Shown one piece after another: positions 35,339-43,714 of a stretch of 57,843 bases of DNA (the first letter of the stretch is position 1; every line of letters begins with the position of its first letter). Location of the stretch: positions 1-57,843 of the forward strand of contig CANLLR010000017.1 of NCBI GenBank assembly GCA_947491985.1. Direction: 5' to 3'. The position numbers and the translations under genes are program-made. The DNA comes from Flavobacteriaceae bacterium. GTDB taxonomy: Bacteria; Bacteroidota; Bacteroidia; Flavobacteriales; Flavobacteriaceae. The notes below the pieces were generated by a model, which was not told where the DNA came from, searched no databases, and worked only from the letters and a program-made list of their open reading frames with translations.

Positions 35339-35857
35339 TTACAAATACCTTTCTTGAAAAACTCGTTGGTGATGATTTTGATGTCCAATAATTACAAACC
35401 CTAATGCTCTAACCGACATTGCATTATTATTAGCAGTTCCCATACGAAGCAATTGAGAATCTGAAAACGTTTTAAATAATAATAAAGTCGCATGACGCAC
35501 AGCCGATAATTCGGTTAACAACTGTATAATTGTTCTATTATTAGCGTTGGCTTCATCCACATACTCATTTTCTTCAAAACCGGGTAAATCCGTTTTGTCA
35601 TTTCGAGCAAAACGCAATGCGCGATAGGCAAAAATTCGTTCGGCATCAATAATATGTTGCAAGATATCTTTGATGGTCCATTTGCCTTCGGCGTAACGGT
35701 AATCAAATTTATCCAACGGAATGTCTTGCACAAATTTTATAAGTCGATGCACTGAAATTTCTAATTCTTCTACCAAAGAATATTGGTTAGAAACTTGTGT
35801 AATGTAATTAGCGTAAAAAGGCGCGTATTCTGTAGGTTGTAGTTCTGTAGGTTTCAT
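35339..35857 (-). CDS. DinB-family protein
   Basis: The 172-residue four-helix protein has the DinB family order: a first helix with VHRLIKFVQDIPLDKFDY, the metal-site segment AEGKWTIKDILQHIIDAERIFAYRALRFAR, which contains the first His, and a third His-rich segment GFVIIGHQNHHQRVF. Members may be thiol S-transferases that use bacillithiol or related thiols; bshA at 17711 makes that plausible. It lies 24 bases after the broken PEPC gene, same strand. It is intact, unlike the DinB relative at 285. Confidence 0.85.
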   Translation of the reverse strand: MKPTELQPTEYAPFYANYITQVSNQYSLVEELEISVHRLIKFVQDIPLDKFDYRYAEGKWTIKDILQHIIDAERIFAYRALRFARNDKTDLPGFEENEYVDEANANNRTIIQLLTELSAVRHATLLLFKTFSDSQLLRMGTANNNAMSVRALGFVIIGHQNHHQRVFQERYL

Positions 35858-35881
35858 GATTTTGATTTATGAGATTGATTT

Positions 35882-37239
35882 TTATGCTGAATTCCTACTC
35901 GCATTCGTATTCCCAAACAAAGATCGGGTGACTAATTTTTCGTACACTTCAAGCAAGTTCGCATCGCCATTTCCTTTTTTAATTTCATTGATTTTCATCA
36001 AAGCATATTGTTGAATGGTCAACAACGGCAGTACGATATCTTCTCTCATTTTTATGGATGCTTTTCCATCAGGATAATTTTCCATTAATTCGGTATGACC
36101 TGCGATTTTTAGCAAGAGGCGTTTGGTTTCTAAAAATTCGTCATGAATGATTTGCCAAAACGAATGTCTAACGAGGCAAAATGAAATCCAAAGACATTCA
36201 CTTTATTGATAAAATCATTAATTTCATCCAAATACAACGCTTGATGTTTTTGAATCGCGATGATTTTAATTTCGTTAAGTTTTTCTTTTAATTCCGATAA
36301 GGAAATAAAAATAGTTCCGTCCGAATAAAATACCGAACGGTAAATTCTGTTTTCAATATACGCAATGATGGTATCAATTCCTGGGAAAGTTAACTTGCGT
36401 TTTAGCTTTCGAATATCAGAATAATAGCATTTTAGAATGGAAGTCCGCAATCTATCGGCCACTTGTAATGTAATTTCAGACGTAACAAACGGATTTCCGT
36501 CTCTATCGCCACCTGGCCAAAAGCCGAGTTGAATGATGGCATTAGAAAGAGGTTTGTCATTAAATATGTTTTTCTGAATGTATTGTAGCACTTCGCCTGA
36601 TGTTTGATAAAATACATTTTCGAGATACCAAATCAAACTTACTGCTTCATCATATGGAGTAGGCTTTTCCTTTTTTATAAAAGGAGTTTTTCCTAATTGA
36701 GCTAATAATTGCTTTATTTTAACCAAATTATTATATCTAATAGCATCGGTCAAATCAGTAATAATTCCCAAAACTGCACCTGGGTAAAATTGTGTAGGAT
36801 GTGCGGTAAGCACGGTGCGAACATTAAAATCTTCTAAAAATGCAATAAGTTTTTCTTTCAACTCTTTTGTATTGGCTCGGTCACTGCTATCGAGAAGAGA
36901 ACCGTTTCCTTCCATTGTATTTACCACTGGAAAAGCGGCATCTTCAATCGCGTCAAAGAGAACAATTTGACGTTCTACATATTGAATAAAACGAAAAAGC
37001 AATTGAATAGTTGCTCTTTCCGTTGTAGTGCCTATGTATTTTTTAGAAAAAGTGTCAACAATTTGAATTGGAGTAACTTCGTTTTTGAATCCAGTCACAC
37101 AACATTCACTAAACAAGGGCAATAAAGCGCCAGTGTTGCCAATGGCGTCAAAAGGAAGCGTTATAAAAATGCTGTTGTATATTGCATATTTAGCTGCTAC
37201 ATTTTGGTTAAAACGTTCTATTTTTGGTAGCGTGTACAT
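35882..37239 (-). pseudogene. ppc: Phosphoenolpyruvate carboxylase with a large internal deletion and frameshift
   Basis: The reading frame from ATG 37239 encodes a normal PEPC N-terminal half, including the catalytic His motif VLTAHPTQF and the segment LGFWPGGDRDGNPFVT, to FHFASLDIR at residue 360. There it breaks: the next in-frame codons read FGKSFMTNF and stop at 36130. In the shifted frame, starting at 36157, the PEPC C-terminus follows (WQIIHDEFLETK, then REDIVLPLLTIQQYALMKI and SLFGNTNASRNSA, stop at 35882). About 400 residues, with the second catalytic half, are missing between. Family length is around 850-900 residues. The enzyme would be dead, unless the join is an assembly error. 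Confidence 0.9.
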
Positions 37240-37308
37240 AGAGTTGAATTGGATAACAATTTAATGAATATTTTTAAATCAATATATAAAGTTGGTATTA
37301 ATTATAAA

Positions 37309-37336
37309 AAAAAACCTCAAGCAGACACTTGAGGTT
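37309..37336 (-). terminator. Terminator of the Lrp gene
   Basis: AACCTCAAG (37313-37321) pairs with CTTGAGGTT (37328-37336) over a 6-base loop. On the minus strand a run of T follows. It lies just after the Lrp stop codon. Confidence 0.8.
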
Positions 37337-37361
37337 GGTATATAATTTTGAAAACAATACT

Positions 37362-37841
37362 TTACAAATTTTTAAAAATAGTATGCATCAAACGTTTCTT
37401 ATCGTTAATACTTTCTTCAAGTGAAATCATCGATTCGGTTCTGTAAACGCCATCAATATCATCAATCATAAAGATTACATCTTTTGCATGCTTAGTATCT
37501 TTTGCGCGAATTTTACAAAAAATATTGAACTTACCTGTTGTTACGTGAGCTACAGTAACAAAAGGTATTTCATTAATGCGCTCTAAAACAAATTTAGTTT
37601 GTGAGGTATTGTTAAGAAATACACCAACATAAGCAATAAAGGAATAGCCTAGTTTTTCATAATCTAAAGTCAATGATGAGCCCATGATAATTCCGGCGTC
37701 TTCCATCTTTTTAACTCTAACGTGAACGGTTCCTGCAGAAATTAATAATTTTTTTGCGATATCCGTAAACGGAACTCGAGTGTTATCAATTAACATGTCC
37801 AAGATTTGGTGGTCTACTTCATCTAAACGAAACTTATTCAT
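37362..37841 (-). CDS. Lrp/AsnC-family transcriptional regulator
   Basis: The 159-residue protein has an N-terminal winged helix (DEVDHQILDMLIDNTRVPFTDIAKKL, then SAGTVHVRVKKMEDAGII) and a C-terminal RAM ligand-binding domain (LGYSFIAYVGVFLN, VTVAHVTTGKFNIFCKI). It probably senses an amino acid and controls nearby or distant genes. The order on the minus strand is PlsC, M14 peptidase, Lrp with gaps or overlap of -4 and 36 bases, so it may be the last gene of that operon. Confidence 0.9.
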   Translation of the reverse strand: MNKFRLDEVDHQILDMLIDNTRVPFTDIAKKLLISAGTVHVRVKKMEDAGIIMGSSLTLDYEKLGYSFIAYVGVFLNNTSQTKFVLERINEIPFVTVAHVTTGKFNIFCKIRAKDTKHAKDVIFMIDDIDGVYRTESMISLEESINDKKRLMHTIFKNL

Positions 37842-37877
37842 ATTGTGTTTATTTTGTTGTTGTTTTGCTGCTTTTTA

Positions 37878-39017
37878 TTACACTTTTACACCATTAATGA
37901 TGGTAATATTACCTAATTTGAAAGTTGCTTTTTGATTAATTTTCGGATTAGAATCATCATTATCAGAGTACAACATCTTGTGTGCATTGTATTGATAATG
38001 AGCGTAAACCCCTTTCAATTCGCCAATTTCCACTATATAAGCATTGAATTGGATTTTTTTATCAACAAGTTCTTCCTTATATTGAGCAGCAAAATTCGTA
38101 ATAATTTCCTTAGTATCATAATTTATTTTGACATTTCTGTAAATAAAATCATAAAAAACGATTTTATTTTGCGGAATTTGCAGGTAATGTTCATTTTCGT
38201 TATCAACTATATCGTTTTCGCTGAGATAATATAAGCCAGATAGTAAGGCTATAAATATCATTTTTCGGGAGTATTCTCGGTAATAATCGTCTTTATAATG
38301 TCCTGCTTCAAATAAAATGGTAGGAACATTCAAACTTTGAAAAGTGTCACCAATACAATTGGCATTATAACTATCATCAAAACGCGCCACTTGATTGGGA
38401 ATGTGGTTTTGTAGTTCGTTATTCATAGCAACAATTAAACTCATTGCTTTAGATCGTACTTGATTTATTTCACGAGCTTCATTGAAAGAAGGTGCTAAAA
38501 ACGAAACAGTAGCAACATTTCCGGTCGTTCCAGCTCCGAAAATAGTACGTTGATCGTGTAAATTATAACAAAAATCGGGTTGAAAGTCATTAAATGTTTG
38601 TCGCAATGCTATACTTTCTGGTTGTGAAAGGTTAAGAGCATCCCGATTCAAATCAACTCGATTGGCATTTTCACGAGTATACAATTCAGCTCCATCCGGA
38701 TTGACCATCGGTAAAAAACAAAAAGTGAAATTTTCAAGTAACACCTCTCCTATTCCATTATCAGAATGTAGTACGTTAAAAAAATCGAATAGTGCTTTTG
38801 TAGTTGTACTTTCATTTCCATGCATTTGCGACCATATGAAAATTTTTGTTTTACCTGAACCAATTATGTACTTGTAAATGGGTTTTCCCAAAACAGATTC
38901 ACCAACAACCATAGTTTTAAGATCAAAAAGTAAAGGCTCAATGTGCTTTAAAGTAATATATCTTCCAAAAAGTGAATTGGCTTTATATTCTTTATGTAAT
39001 TCTATGTAATTATTCAT
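37878..39017 (-). CDS. M14-family zinc carboxypeptidase-like protein
   Basis: The 379-residue protein has the M14 zinc motif HGNESTTTKAL (His and Glu near residue 66), the substrate-binding NPDGAELYTRENANRVDLNRDALN, the third zinc ligand His in CYNLHDQR, and a late Glu in ILFEAGHYKDD, which fits the catalytic Glu. There is no signal peptide, so it is a cytoplasmic peptidase or amidase, unlike the exported carboxypeptidases. The end is a barrel-like domain (NKIVFYDFIYRNVKINYDT). Its ATG overlaps the stop of the PlsC gene by four bases. Confidence 0.85.
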   Translation of the reverse strand: MNNYIELHKEYKANSLFGRYITLKHIEPLLFDLKTMVVGESVLGKPIYKYIIGSGKTKIFIWSQMHGNESTTTKALFDFFNVLHSDNGIGEVLLENFTFCFLPMVNPDGAELYTRENANRVDLNRDALNLSQPESIALRQTFNDFQPDFCYNLHDQRTIFGAGTTGNVATVSFLAPSFNEAREINQVRSKAMSLIVAMNNELQNHIPNQVARFDDSYNANCIGDTFQSLNVPTILFEAGHYKDDYYREYSRKMIFIALLSGLYYLSENDIVDNENEHYLQIPQNKIVFYDFIYRNVKINYDTKEIITNFAAQYKEELVDKKIQFNAYIVEIGELKGVYAHYQYNAHKMLYSDNDDSNPKINQKATFKLGNITIINGVKV

Positions 39018-39571
39018 TCGTTAATTTGATATTGTCGTTCAGGGTATTTTCCTTTCACACCTTTGTAAAAAGCAAGATATTTTTTCATGTCGTCGTCAAT
39101 ATTCCCAGTTACATATAAAGGAACACCAATTTTAACTGTTTTTTGTCCAAAATCAAAAGCAACTGGAATAATAGGAACATTAGCTTTCAAAGCAATGTAA
39201 TAAAATCCTGTTCGCAACTCGGTTACTAGTTTTCGAGTACCTTCAGGTGCAATTCCGAGCCGAAATACTTCACGACTGTTGTAAATATCAACAATACTAT
39301 CGACTAAATTTTTGCCACCACGTCGATCTAATGGAGCTCCGCCAATCGATTTAAAATAATAGCCAAACGGAAAAACAAAAAGTTCTTTTTTTCCGACAAA
39401 ATTCATTTCTTGATTGGCAATTCCGCGGACTAACAATCCAATAAAAAAATCATAATTACAAGTGTGAGGCATAACCGAAATGACACATTTTTTGATGTTT
39501 TCATCAAATCTACCCGAAATCTTCCATCCCATTAATCGAAAAAATATAAATTCGTAAAGTCTTTTCTTCAT
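39014..39571 (-). CDS. 1-acyl-sn-glycerol-3-phosphate acyltransferase-like (PlsC family)
   Basis: The enzyme moves an acyl chain to a lysophospholipid or similar acceptor. With the start at 39571 it has 185 residues. It carries the HX4D motif as H36-TCNY-D41 (MPHTCNYDFFIG), the second motif GGAPLDRR, and the third motif GIAPEGTRKL, followed by FYYIALKANVPIIPVAFD. The frame extends to 39598 with MLNLRKIVY, but MKKRLYEF begins a better membrane-surface helix. The reaction may be ornithine-lipid, cardiolipin or phosphatidate related. It leads an operon with the M14 gene (ATGA overlap). Confidence 0.86.
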   Translation of the reverse strand: MKKRLYEFIFFRLMGWKISGRFDENIKKCVISVMPHTCNYDFFIGLLVRGIANQEMNFVGKKELFVFPFGYYFKSIGGAPLDRRGGKNLVDSIVDIYNSREVFRLGIAPEGTRKLVTELRTGFYYIALKANVPIIPVAFDFGQKTVKIGVPLYVTGNIDDDMKKYLAFYKGVKGKYPERQYQINE

Positions 39572-39618
39572 ATAAACTATTTTCCGTAAATTTAGCATAA
39601 TTCTGATATTTTAGATCT

Positions 39619-40281
39619 ATGCTTGCCAAATTCTTTAGTTATTTTATACCTATAACTATATACAAAACCAATTCGACAATCAGCAAATCACTTGAAGTGA
39701 CATGGAATAATGGCGAGTTGGTTTTAGACAGTAAAAATACCAATTATTCTTTTGGAAGTTTACAACGTATTTTGCGAAAAGGATTAAAATTTATCGGTTT
39801 TGAGCGCATCAAGACGTTTAAAAGCGTATTGATTTTGGGAGTTGCAGGCGGAAGTGTGATTCGAACTATAGTAAACGAAATAAAGTTCAAAGGCACGATT
39901 ACTGGTGTGGAATTGGATGCCGAAATCATTAAAATTGCAAATTCCTATTTTAAATTAAATGAAATAGAAAATCTCGAACTTATTACAGACGACGCTTTCG
40001 AATTTGTCCTAAAAACAAAATCCAAATACGATTTAATTATTATCGATATTTTTCAAGATACGATGATGCCCAACTTTTTATTTGAAGATTTTTTCATCAA
40101 TAGAGTGAATTTTCTACTAAATACTAATGGTTTTATTTTGTTTAATACGATGGTGATAAACGAAAAAGATCGCATTCGGAATTTGGACTACAAAACCAAA
40201 TTTACTACCGATTATTCACTCCGAATGTATCCTAAAGTTGAAAAACACAATGAATTGTTTACGATAAAGAAATTAGTTTAA
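39619..40281 (+). CDS. Spermidine synthase-like (SpeE fold) methyltransferase-like protein
   Basis: The 220-residue protein has the class I methyltransferase fold of the spermidine synthase group: [18 protein letters not shown] (SAM site), [27 protein letters not shown] and [22 protein letters not shown]. The SpeE N-terminal beta domain is reduced to about 50 residues. The segment DIFQD stands where SpeE has its catalytic Asp, so aminopropyl transfer cannot be ruled out, but many such short proteins have other or unknown roles. It stands alone, divergent from PlsC and convergent with kdsB; the stops of the two overlap by four bases. Confidence 0.75.
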   Translation: MLAKFFSYFIPITIYKTNSTISKSLEVTWNNGELVLDSKNTNYSFGSLQRILRKGLKFIGFERIKTFKSVLILGVAGGSVIRTIVNEIKFKGTITGVELDAEIIKIANSYFKLNEIENLELITDDAFEFVLKTKSKYDLIIIDIFQDTMMPNFLFEDFFINRVNFLLNTNGFILFNTMVINEKDRIRNLDYKTKFTTDYSLRMYPKVEKHNELFTIKKLV

Positions 40282-41003
40282 AGCATTTTTCGTGCTTTCT
40301 CTAAATCGTCTGGGGTATCAATTCCGATTCCGACATGTTGGGTTTCAACCATCTTAATTTGTTTTCCAAATTCTAAATAACGCAATTGTTCTAATTTTTC
40401 AGAAGCTTCTAGCGACATCATAGGCAACGAATAAAAATCGAGTAAGGCTTGCTTGCGAAAAGCATAAATACCGATGTGTTGAAAATAGCGAACGCCCACA
40501 TTTTTGTCTCTTGGATACGGAATAACCGAACGCGAAAAATACAGCGCAAAAAGGTTCTGATCAACTACCACTTTAACATTGTTGGGATTGTCGATTTCTG
40601 ATTCTGATAATATTTCACTCATTAACGATGCTAAATCGACCTTCTTATCTACATCTTTTTTAAAAACTTCAATTAATTGTGCTAAAGGTTCAGCATTAAT
40701 AAACGGTTCATCACCTTGTACATTGACTACAATATCCACCTCTAAATTTTGTACCGCTTCGGCAATACGGTCGCTACCACTTTCATGCTCTTTGATAGAC
40801 ATGATGGCTTTTCCGCCGTTTGATAGGATTTCTTCGTAAATCAAAGTCGAATCGGTTACCACAAAAACATCATCAAATAAATTCGTGTTTATAGCAGCTT
40901 CGTACGTTCGTAAAATGACTGTTTTCCCACCCAAATCGTGCATTAATTTGGCAGGAAAACGTGTGGATGCATAGCGAGCAGGAATAACGGCGATTATTTT
41001 CAT
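40278..41003 (-). CDS. kdsB: 3-deoxy-manno-octulosonate cytidylyltransferase
   Basis: KdsB activates Kdo as CMP-Kdo for lipopolysaccharide. The 241-residue protein opens with [28 protein letters not shown], with the CTP site, then [15 protein letters not shown] with the metal-binding Asp and [26 protein letters not shown] and [12 protein letters not shown] at the end. It is the usual length. It lies alone, minus strand, with the DUF4126 gene upstream by 28 bases. Confidence 0.96.
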   Translation of the reverse strand: MKIIAVIPARYASTRFPAKLMHDLGGKTVILRTYEAAINTNLFDDVFVVTDSTLIYEEILSNGGKAIMSIKEHESGSDRIAEAVQNLEVDIVVNVQGDEPFINAEPLAQLIEVFKKDVDKKVDLASLMSEILSESEIDNPNNVKVVVDQNLFALYFSRSVIPYPRDKNVGVRYFQHIGIYAFRKQALLDFYSLPMMSLEASEKLEQLRYLEFGKQIKMVETQHVGIGIDTPDDLEKARKML

Positions 41004-41031
41004 TTTATTGAGTTGCTGGGTAACTTAGTTC

Positions 41032-41583
41032 TTAATTTTTTTTATTCAACCAATATACCACTCCAAAGATAATAACAACCACAATAATCGCAACTATAGG
41101 AAGAAAAATAGCTAACGTGCTTAATGTTATTGCTGTTCCACTTTTGGTGATAGAAACAATGGAATTTCCTAATCCAGCAGTTTTTACTGAAGAAGCTAAA
41201 CGCGTTGTTGTAGTCATTCCTTGCATAGCTGTTGCACTTCTTGTTCCTATAATAATAGCTATAATGGTTGTCATTGTTGGTGATAGATCAACTAAAGTAG
41301 ATGCCATTAACACAAAACCAGCAATGGCTGCCAAAGGGGTTGCAATTGTATCTAATAGATTATCAATATACGGAATGTAATACCCTAGAATTTCGAAAAT
41401 CATCGCTACTCCAAAACTTAGTAAAGCAGTTAAGCCTCCAATCCAAAGCCAACTATCATTGAGAGGAATCACATTAAAATAAGACGCCAAACTCAAGGCA
41501 AAAATAGGCGCAAAAACTCTGAAACCAGATGCAGAAGCTAATCCGATGCCTAAACAAATTGAAAGTACCGTTTCAAAATTCAT
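41032..41583 (-). CDS. DUF4126 membrane protein
   Basis: The 183-residue protein has about four to five hydrophobic segments (residues 5-30, 40-65, 83-108, 150-178). The family pattern SASGFRVFAPIFALSLASYF near the N-terminus and SATAMQGMTTTTRLASS in the middle, with Gly-Asn-Ser-Ile-Val after it, are typical of DUF4126. Function is unknown. It sits 28 bases upstream of kdsB and 12 bases downstream of the VOC gene, all in the same direction, so a short operon is likely. Confidence 0.85.
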   Translation of the reverse strand: MNFETVLSICLGIGLASASGFRVFAPIFALSLASYFNVIPLNDSWLWIGGLTALLSFGVAMIFEILGYYIPYIDNLLDTIATPLAAIAGFVLMASTLVDLSPTMTTIIAIIIGTRSATAMQGMTTTTRLASSVKTAGLGNSIVSITKSGTAITLSTLAIFLPIVAIIVVVIIFGVVYWLNKKN

Positions 41584-41595
41584 TTTTTGTGGTGT

Positions 41596-42033
41596 TTATT
41601 GCTGTGGCGCTTCATCAAAATTGATCATCCAATTGATACCGAATTTGTCAGTAAACATTCCGAAATAAGCACCCCAAAAGGTTTTGTTCATTGGCATGAT
41701 AATAGTACCTTCTGAAGACAGTCCATCGAATAATGTATCAGCTTCAGTTTGACTATCGGTATTTATTGAAATAGAAAAATTCGTTCCTATTGTAACGTCT
41801 CCACTTTGTGACGTGGTATCGCTTCCCATCAAAAGGGTTTCTTTACTTATTGGTAGCGTAACGTGCATGATTCGTTCTCCTTCTGCTGCGGTTAGTGGAG
41901 GAAAATTTTCATCGGCGGGCATGTCTTTGAATTTTCCAATGTAAGGAAATTCTCCTCCAAAAACCGATTTATAAAATAAGAATGCTGCTTCGCAATTTCC
42001 GTTAAAAACTATGTAAGGGTTAATTTGTGCCAT
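41596..42033 (-). CDS. VOC-family protein (PhnB/glyoxalase-like)
   Basis: This 145-residue protein has the PhnB-type VOC fold: AQINPYIVFNGNCEAAFLFYKSVFGGEF, then the core repeated beta-alpha-beta unit IMHVTLPISKETLLMGSD, FSISINTDSQTEADTLF and the late FWGAYFGMFTDKFGINWMINF. Typical metal or substrate residues cannot be fixed by eye. The family covers many enzymes, antibiotic-binding proteins and unknowns. The protein is cytoplasmic. It precedes DUF4126 by 12 bases. Confidence 0.88.
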   Translation of the reverse strand: MAQINPYIVFNGNCEAAFLFYKSVFGGEFPYIGKFKDMPADENFPPLTAAEGERIMHVTLPISKETLLMGSDTTSQSGDVTIGTNFSISINTDSQTEADTLFDGLSSEGTIIMPMNKTFWGAYFGMFTDKFGINWMINFDEAPQQ

Positions 42034-42068
42034 TTTTAAAATAAATTTTGTTGCATTTATTAATAAAA

Positions 42069-43703
42069 TTATCTTCTAACAATCACTTTTTTAGAAAAAT
42101 TTCCATTAGTAGTTTTAATATTTAGATTGTAAATTCCTACCGAATAATTATGAACATTAATACTAAACTGATTCGTTGATAAAGGGTTTTTATACGTTGC
42201 AACTTGTTTTCCATCTATTGAATAAACGACGATAGTATCAATGCTATATGACGAATTAATAGTAATAGTTTCAGCAGTTGGATTTGGATAAATGACAACT
42301 TCATTAGTAGATTCAAATTCGGTCGCTGTCAATAACGAATTAGAATAACAGGTTGGCAAAACGATATTTGCAGGTTTTATCAAGTCGGTTATTTTTTGAT
42401 TTGCAAATCCGGTTGCACTAGTTTGATCGTAAAATGTTAAATCTAAAGGCGCATTTCCCGCTCCCATCCAATCTTGCAAAATGGTGGCAAAGACCCTTCT
42501 GTAATCGTGTTGTACGGTTTGAACTTGATAATTATTTCCTATAACTGCTTCACTTAAATTGATGTTGGTACCCGAAACTCCAGGATTTATTGCTCCTCCA
42601 AAAACAAACATTGGTGCAATTTCGCCGTGATCAGTTCCTAAACTTCCATTTTCGCCCGCTTTTCTTCCAAATTCAGAAAAGGTAACTGCAACCACATCAT
42701 TGCCTAGATTTTGATTATTTAAATCGGCAATAAAACTACTAACGGCTTGAGAAACTTGACTTAACAGAGAAGCATGATTCCCTAAATGTGAATTAGCAGC
42801 ATCTTGTACTTGTGCATCGTGTGTGTCAAAACTTCCAATTTTTACTAAATACACTTTGGTTTGCAATCCGCCAGATATAAATTTAGCTACTGTTTTCAAT
42901 TGATTGGACAAACTTGTACTTGGATAGGTTACGGTATTAGAGCCCGAATTAAAAGCCGCAGAAATAGTTTGGGCATATATATTTGTAGAAGAATCATTAT
43001 TTAAGATAAATTGAATTAAATCTCCATATTCGGAATTTGGAATTGTAGTAGGAGCTTGTCCACCCAAACCATTTATAATAGAATAAAATCCGGATGGATC
43101 TTGACCATTAATATTGAGTGACATTCCGTGTTCGACTTCACCATGAAATCCCAATGAATTTTCACTACTTCCCAATTGTATTCCGAGAGGAAAAGTGGCT
43201 GTTAAAAAATTGGCATAATAATTTTCTAAGAAACGTCCCATCCAGCCACTATCTAATAAATTATTGGCAGGAGTTCCATCGCCACCTGTTAACCATAAAT
43301 CGGTCGATTTAAAGTGAGATTTATCTTGAATTGGATAACCTACTCCTTGTACAACTCTCATAAATCCGCTGTCGTACATACTTTTAAATTCGGTTAAAGA
43401 AGGATGAAGTCCAATTTGATTGGACAAAGGCAAAGTTGTATCTAAATTGATAATTCCGTTCGCACCACTATTACTCAATTTTATATTGGGACGCAGTGCT
43501 GCATAGGTATCATATTGATTAATTGGTACAATGGTGTTCAATCCGTCATTGGCTCCTTGCAATTGAATTAGTACTATTTTTTTAGCAGAACTATCCGGAC
43601 AAGTAGTCATTCCTGCCGATTTAAAAAGCGTAAACACTTCAGTAGGCAATAAAGACAATGCACTTGCTGTTGACGTTAATTTTATAAAACTTCTTCTTTT
43701 CAT
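42069..43703 (-). CDS. DUF1501 protein with Tat signal and type IX secretion C-terminal domain
   Basis: The 544-residue protein starts with a twin-arginine-like signal, MKRRSFIKLTSTASALSLLP, in which Arg-Arg-x-Phe-Ile-Lys matches Tat. The middle (about 40-430) is a DUF1501 domain of the alkaline-phosphatase superfamily type (VLIQLQGANDGLNTIVP, KIGSFDTHDAQVQ, VVAVTFSEFGRKAGEN). The end (about 470-544) is a T9SS type A domain: VVIYPNPTAETITI, VVYSIDGKQVATY and a final SVGIYNLNIKTTNG with Lys-Lys and Arg-Arg. So it is probably exported folded by Tat, then carried out by T9SS. It follows the DUF1800 gene by 11 bases. Confidence 0.85.
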   Translation of the reverse strand: MKRRSFIKLTSTASALSLLPTEVFTLFKSAGMTTCPDSSAKKIVLIQLQGANDGLNTIVPINQYDTYAALRPNIKLSNSGANGIINLDTTLPLSNQIGLHPSLTEFKSMYDSGFMRVVQGVGYPIQDKSHFKSTDLWLTGGDGTPANNLLDSGWMGRFLENYYANFLTATFPLGIQLGSSENSLGFHGEVEHGMSLNINGQDPSGFYSIINGLGGQAPTTIPNSEYGDLIQFILNNDSSTNIYAQTISAAFNSGSNTVTYPSTSLSNQLKTVAKFISGGLQTKVYLVKIGSFDTHDAQVQDAANSHLGNHASLLSQVSQAVSSFIADLNNQNLGNDVVAVTFSEFGRKAGENGSLGTDHGEIAPMFVFGGAINPGVSGTNINLSEAVIGNNYQVQTVQHDYRRVFATILQDWMGAGNAPLDLTFYDQTSATGFANQKITDLIKPANIVLPTCYSNSLLTATEFESTNEVVIYPNPTAETITINSSYSIDTIVVYSIDGKQVATYKNPLSTNQFSINVHNYSVGIYNLNIKTTNGNFSKKVIVRR

Positions 43704-43714
43704 AATGTCAACAA

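Noticed and set aside
35044..35388. Minus-strand poly-Ser frame of 114 codons
   Set aside because: It is the complement of the Asp/Glu-rich tail of the acidic protein (GAT/GAA read as ATC/TTC or TCA/TCT).
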